Assembly (NCBI RefSeq): GCF_000284515.1
Contig: NC_017668.1
Span: 3,224,001 to 3,288,000, forward strand
Direction: 5' to 3'
DNA length: 64,000 nt
Source: Halobacillus halophilus DSM 2266
Lineage (GTDB): Bacteria > Bacillota > Bacilli > Bacillales > Halobacillaceae
Made by a program: the position numbers and the translations under genes. Shown here one piece after another: positions 61,604-64,000 of this stretch (its first letter is position 1; each line of letters starts with the position of its first letter). A model generated the notes under the pieces. The model did no database searches. It worked only from the letters and a program-made list of their open reading frames with translations, and was not told the origin of the DNA.

Positions 61604-61972
61604 ATTCGATTTCTAAAGCCACTGGATTTCATCATACTATTGGCTTTTACACTCTTATTCATTTATGATTATTTCCCTCATCTTCCACTTGGGGAGACAA
61701 TTCCAAAAGGGGTTCCTATAGCGCTCTTTTTAGGTTTTTTCTTCTTTAGTTTGATTTTTAAGAAATACAGAGACACTGACGATAAAAAGGTATTGCAATG
61801 GCAAATTTATTCGACCACATACATCCTGTTGTTAATCGGGATACTTACACTTCTAGGAGGTCAATCATCGTCTGGAATAGCCTTTGATAGTAGATTCTTA
61901 TGGGTGATCTTGTTGTTTTCTCTGTTTGAAATTTATTCACAATGGAAGAAAGTTAAAGCCTCAGAAGCATAG
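61604..61972 (+). CDS. Membrane protein of unknown function
   Basis: A roughly 122-residue protein with four helices (FIILLAFTLLFIYDYF, VPIALFLGFFFFSLIF, YILLLIGILTLLG, LWVILLFSLFEIY). The first possible normal start is TTG at 61640, but it would cut the first helix and has no binding site; ATT at 61604 follows GAGGG by seven bases and gives an intact N-terminus (RFLKPLDFIILLA). A -10-like TACAAT lies just upstream. No family recognised. Confidence 0.6.
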   Translation: MRFLKPLDFIILLAFTLLFIYDYFPHLPLGETIPKGVPIALFLGFFFFSLIFKKYRDTDDKKVLQWQIYSTTYILLLIGILTLLGGQSSSGIAFDSRFLWVILLFSLFEIYSQWKKVKASEA

Positions 61973-62089
61973 GTGCTCGTTGTTTCCATCCATATTTATC
62001 TCTCTAGCTCTCCCTATAGATCTCGTGCTTAATAACATCACCAGATTCAAGTAAGCAAAAATAAAATCAAAAGAATGGGTGTGTATCTA

Positions 62090-62998
62090 ATGCAAAGCCA
62101 TGACCACGCAATTTCCATCAACGAATCACCAAGCAAAATAGCACTTGTGACCGGAGCCAATTCCGGCATGGGACTCGCCACCACCGTCGAACTTCTGAAA
62201 AAAGATTATTATGTCGTTATGCTATGCCGCAGCGAGCAGCGTGGGAAAGAAGCGTTGCAAATTGCGAAGGAGCAAAGTAATCGTGAACACGTGGAACTGA
62301 TGCTTTGTGACCTGGGTTCTCTCCATAGTATCCGTCAATTTGCCGAGGCATTTAACGAGCGCTTCTCCAAACTTGATGCTCTCATTAATAATGCGGGCGT
62401 CGTCACCACGAAGCGAACGACTACCTCGGACGGCTTCGAAAGTATGCTCGGAATCAATCACCTCGGGCACTTCTTATTAACTAATCTTCTTCTTGAAAAA
62501 ATAAAGCGATCGGAACAGGGACGAATTGTCACCGTATCTTCCGGTGCTCATAAAGTCGGGAAAATTCATTTTGACGATCCTCATCTAAAGAATAACTTCA
62601 GTGTTATTAAGGGCTACGGACAATCGAAACTCGCTAACATCCTATTTACCGTGAAATTAGATGAACTTCTCCAAAACACTACCGTCAAGGCGAACTGTGT
62701 GCACCCTGGAGCCGTCAGTACGAGTCTTGGCATTAACCGGGATACTGGTTTCGGCAAAACCATCCACTCTGTTTTGAGACCCTTTTTCCAAACTCCAGAG
62801 CAAGGGGCAGATACGGCTGTCTATTTAGCCACGTTTCCAGACCTTGATGTAAGTGGAGAATATTTTTATAAACGGGAGATAATTGAGCGCTCAACGTTAG
62901 CTCAGGATAAGACACTGGCGGAGAATTTATGGGAGTGGAGTGAGCGGGAGATTGCTCTTAAAGATAAGCATCTTTTACAGGAGCTAAAAAACTCATAA
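62090..62998 (+). CDS. Short-chain dehydrogenase/reductase
   Basis: A 302-residue SDR of the WW-domain-oxidoreductase/retinol-dehydrogenase type. Cofactor motif ALVTGANSGMGLATTVELL, NNAG in LDALINNAGVVTT, active-site Tyr/Lys in IKGYGQSKLANILF and catalytic Ser in RIVTVSSGAHK. It uses NAD(P)H to reduce or oxidise a carbonyl compound. The ATG at 62090 is chosen although only GGGTG lies upstream; ATG 62075 is an alternative. Cytoplasmic. Confidence 0.88.
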   Translation: MQSHDHAISINESPSKIALVTGANSGMGLATTVELLKKDYYVVMLCRSEQRGKEALQIAKEQSNREHVELMLCDLGSLHSIRQFAEAFNERFSKLDALINNAGVVTTKRTTTSDGFESMLGINHLGHFLLTNLLLEKIKRSEQGRIVTVSSGAHKVGKIHFDDPHLKNNFSVIKGYGQSKLANILFTVKLDELLQNTTVKANCVHPGAVSTSLGINRDTGFGKTIHSVLRPFFQTPEQGADTAVYLATFPDLDVSGEYFYKREIIERSTLAQDKTLAENLWEWSEREIALKDKHLLQELKNS

Positions 62999-63143
62999 GA
63001 TCAGTCAAACGAGTTCCATACGGACTTTTCTTCCCTTGCCCGCTTCTGGTGAGCAGGATTTTTTATACTCATTATAGAATACAAATTATTACAATTAAGT
63101 TAAATATAACCTTAACAGCTATCATCCGTCCCCTTTACCTGTT

Positions 63144-63234
63144 ATGGTTTAGAAACCATCAAACATTGACGTAAGAGACGACTGAAGATATAACGATGGT
63201 AAAACCCTGGCTGCTAAGCTAGGGTTTTTTTATA
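63144..63234 (+). promoter_or_regulatory. Strong promoter immediately followed by a terminator
   Basis: ATGGTTT-AG-AAACCAT palindrome (63144-63159), then -35 TTGACG (63166-63171), 17-base spacer, -10 TATAAC (63189-63194), and a terminator hairpin AAACCCT/AGGGTTT with TTTTTT at 63202-63231. The terminator may also end the SDR transcript. A transcript from this promoter would be about 30 bases. Confidence 0.55.
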
Positions 63235-63250
63235 TTAAACAAAAACACTT

Positions 63251-63400
63251 TTAATCTAAATTCTGGAGATCATTTAATAACTTGTCTAGTTCCTATGAAA
63301 TTTTTAGTAGATCATCGTATTCAGCATTATCTACATAGGCTTCGTACAATTGCTTTCTAAGAATTTCAATCTTAATTTCCAATTCTCCTCTATTATTCAA
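63251..63400 (-). pseudogene. Spo0E-like phosphatase gene with an amber codon in its signature
   Basis: From TTG 63400 (GGAAGGTGG upstream) the frame reads IKIEILRKQLYEAYVDNAEY, DDLLKIS, then TAG at 63293-63295 and ELDKLLNDLQNLD to TAA. Spo0E-family proteins carry S-Q-E-L-D at this place; the stop sits exactly at the Gln. It looks like a CAG-to-TAG mutation in a 49-residue Spo0A-phosphatase, leaving an inactive 35-residue stub unless read through. Confidence 0.7.
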
Positions 63401-63732
63401 GGAACCACCTTCCTACATAAACCATAAATACCCCGATGAAATATCTGGTAATCGTGGAAATTCTAAAAAAATCGACAAAATTTTCACGATGCTAAATAAC
63501 ATCTTTGTTCTTAGGTAATTTTATATAGTTAATTCCTTTTAAATGGTTAATAAGCAATATATTAGTCTTCCATACGCGAGTAATTCATCTAGGTTCACTT
63601 CAAAAATAATAAAGCGCATCCCTTGCCAAATAGGACCTGTGGAGACATAATACTTCTAAAGCAAAGTCCTCTTAACTTAACTAACCAACCTTCAAAAACA
63701 CGGACTGAGTTTAACCGAGGGAGGCTTTAACT
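63401..63732. other. Intergenic, nothing recognised
   Basis: AT-rich sequence between the Spo0E-like gene and the last gene. No ribosome binding site with a credible frame, and no repeat, was seen. Confidence 0.5.
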
Positions 63733-64000
63733 ATGGAATCAGTATTTTTCCAATCTCCATCCACTTATGTAGGAACCGTAGAATTAAACGTTCAGCAATT
63801 AACAAGATCGATTCAGTTTTATACGGATGTTATCGGGCTCCGGGTCATCGAACAAACGGAACATAAAGCCGTTTTGTCGGCTGATGGCACACGGGCTCTC
63901 CTCACGATCGAGCAGTCTTCTTTTTTTCAGCCAAAAGGGAAATCCACCGCCGGTCTGTATCACTTTGCCCTTCTCTTACCGGACCGGCTCTCGTTAGCCA
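63733..64000 (+). CDS. VOC-family protein, partial at window edge
   Basis: The first 89 residues of a VOC/extradiol-dioxygenase-like protein: STYVGTVELNVQQLTRSIQF is the first half-motif, then YTDVIGLRVIEQTEHKAVL and AGLYHFALLLPDR with the His of the second motif. It resembles the N-terminal domain of CatE-type ring-cleavage enzymes or two-domain glyoxalases. GGGAGG lies ten bases before the ATG. The rest lies outside the window. Confidence 0.85.
   Translation, partial: MESVFFQSPSTYVGTVELNVQQLTRSIQFYTDVIGLRVIEQTEHKAVLSADGTRALLTIEQSSFFQPKGKSTAGLYHFALLLPDRLSLA

Noticed and set aside
18578-63400. UAG recoded as a sense codon genome-wide
   Set aside because: Several intact genes end with TAG in this window (for example at 12493, 16139 and 24430), so TAG is a normal stop; the internal TAGs look like mutations.
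1-64000. CRISPR arrays, tRNA or rRNA genes, prophage or intact transposase
   Set aside because: None seen on reading both strands: no regularly spaced direct repeats, no cloverleaf or rRNA-like sequence, and no recombinase motifs.

Overview
The window looks like a chromosome segment from a moderately halophilic, spore-forming, low-GC Gram-positive of the Bacillaceae (Halobacillus, Virgibacillus or Pontibacillus type). The reasons are strong AGGAGG ribosome binding sites with frequent TTG and GTG starts, sporulation-linked families (a Spo0M-like protein and a Spo0E-like remnant), a carnitine-to-glycine-betaine pathway, many small membrane proteins and lipoproteins, and compact Rho-independent terminators. 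No rRNA, tRNA, CRISPR array, prophage or intact transposase was seen. The genus is an inference from protein character, not a database result.

Layout. 1-7.2 kb: a partial PH-like membrane protein, a glyoxalase-fold enzyme with a divergent HxlR regulator, a lipoprotein, a run of tiny membrane proteins, a PPOX flavoprotein, and a FAD monooxygenase with an AraC/GyrI regulator. 7.4-11.4 kb: a carnitine catabolic operon (betainyl-CoA thioesterase, L-carnitine dehydrogenase, dehydrocarnitine cleavage enzyme) with a TetR regulator, separated by a 0.5-kb repeat element. 11.5-34.3 kb: accessory genes (polysaccharide deacetylase, GNATs, ASCH, SGNH and alpha/beta hydrolases, DMT exporter, VOC proteins, two PadR modules, glycerol dehydrogenase, an ArsR-regulated hydrolase). 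Many small genes here are broken by single-base indels or nonsense codons. 34.4-41.8 kb: a urease operon (ureABCEF, then ureG ureD) led by a sodium:solute symporter that is probably the urea importer. A second copy of the 0.5-kb repeat sits between ureF and ureG. 42.0-44.9 kb: a divergent FecCD-type ABC importer. 45.2-49.6 kb: tiny membrane proteins, a broken RimL-type acetyltransferase, a nucleotidyltransferase, two ferritin-like proteins and a methyltransferase. 49.7-53.3 kb: two CNNM/CorC-type membrane proteins and a Spo0M-like protein downstream of a yybP-ykoY (manganese) riboswitch candidate. 53.5-64 kb: an M20 carbamoylase-type hydrolase, DoxX, M23 peptidase, a UlaA/UlaB-like PTS with a PRD regulator that carries its own EIIA domain, a lipoprotein, an SDR, a Spo0E-like gene with an amber codon inside its signature, and a truncated VOC gene at the edge.

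How the genes fit together. The carnitine operon would turn carnitine into glycine betaine, both a carbon source and an osmoprotectant for a halophile. The symporter plus urease would import urea and release ammonia, and the neighbouring ABC importer could supply a metal chelate (inference). The riboswitch suggests manganese control of the Spo0M/CorC cluster. About eight probable one-base frameshifts, mostly in homopolymers or simple repeats, plus two clear and one possible in-frame stop, concentrate in small non-essential genes. This is either real gene decay or an assembly with homopolymer errors; raw reads would decide.
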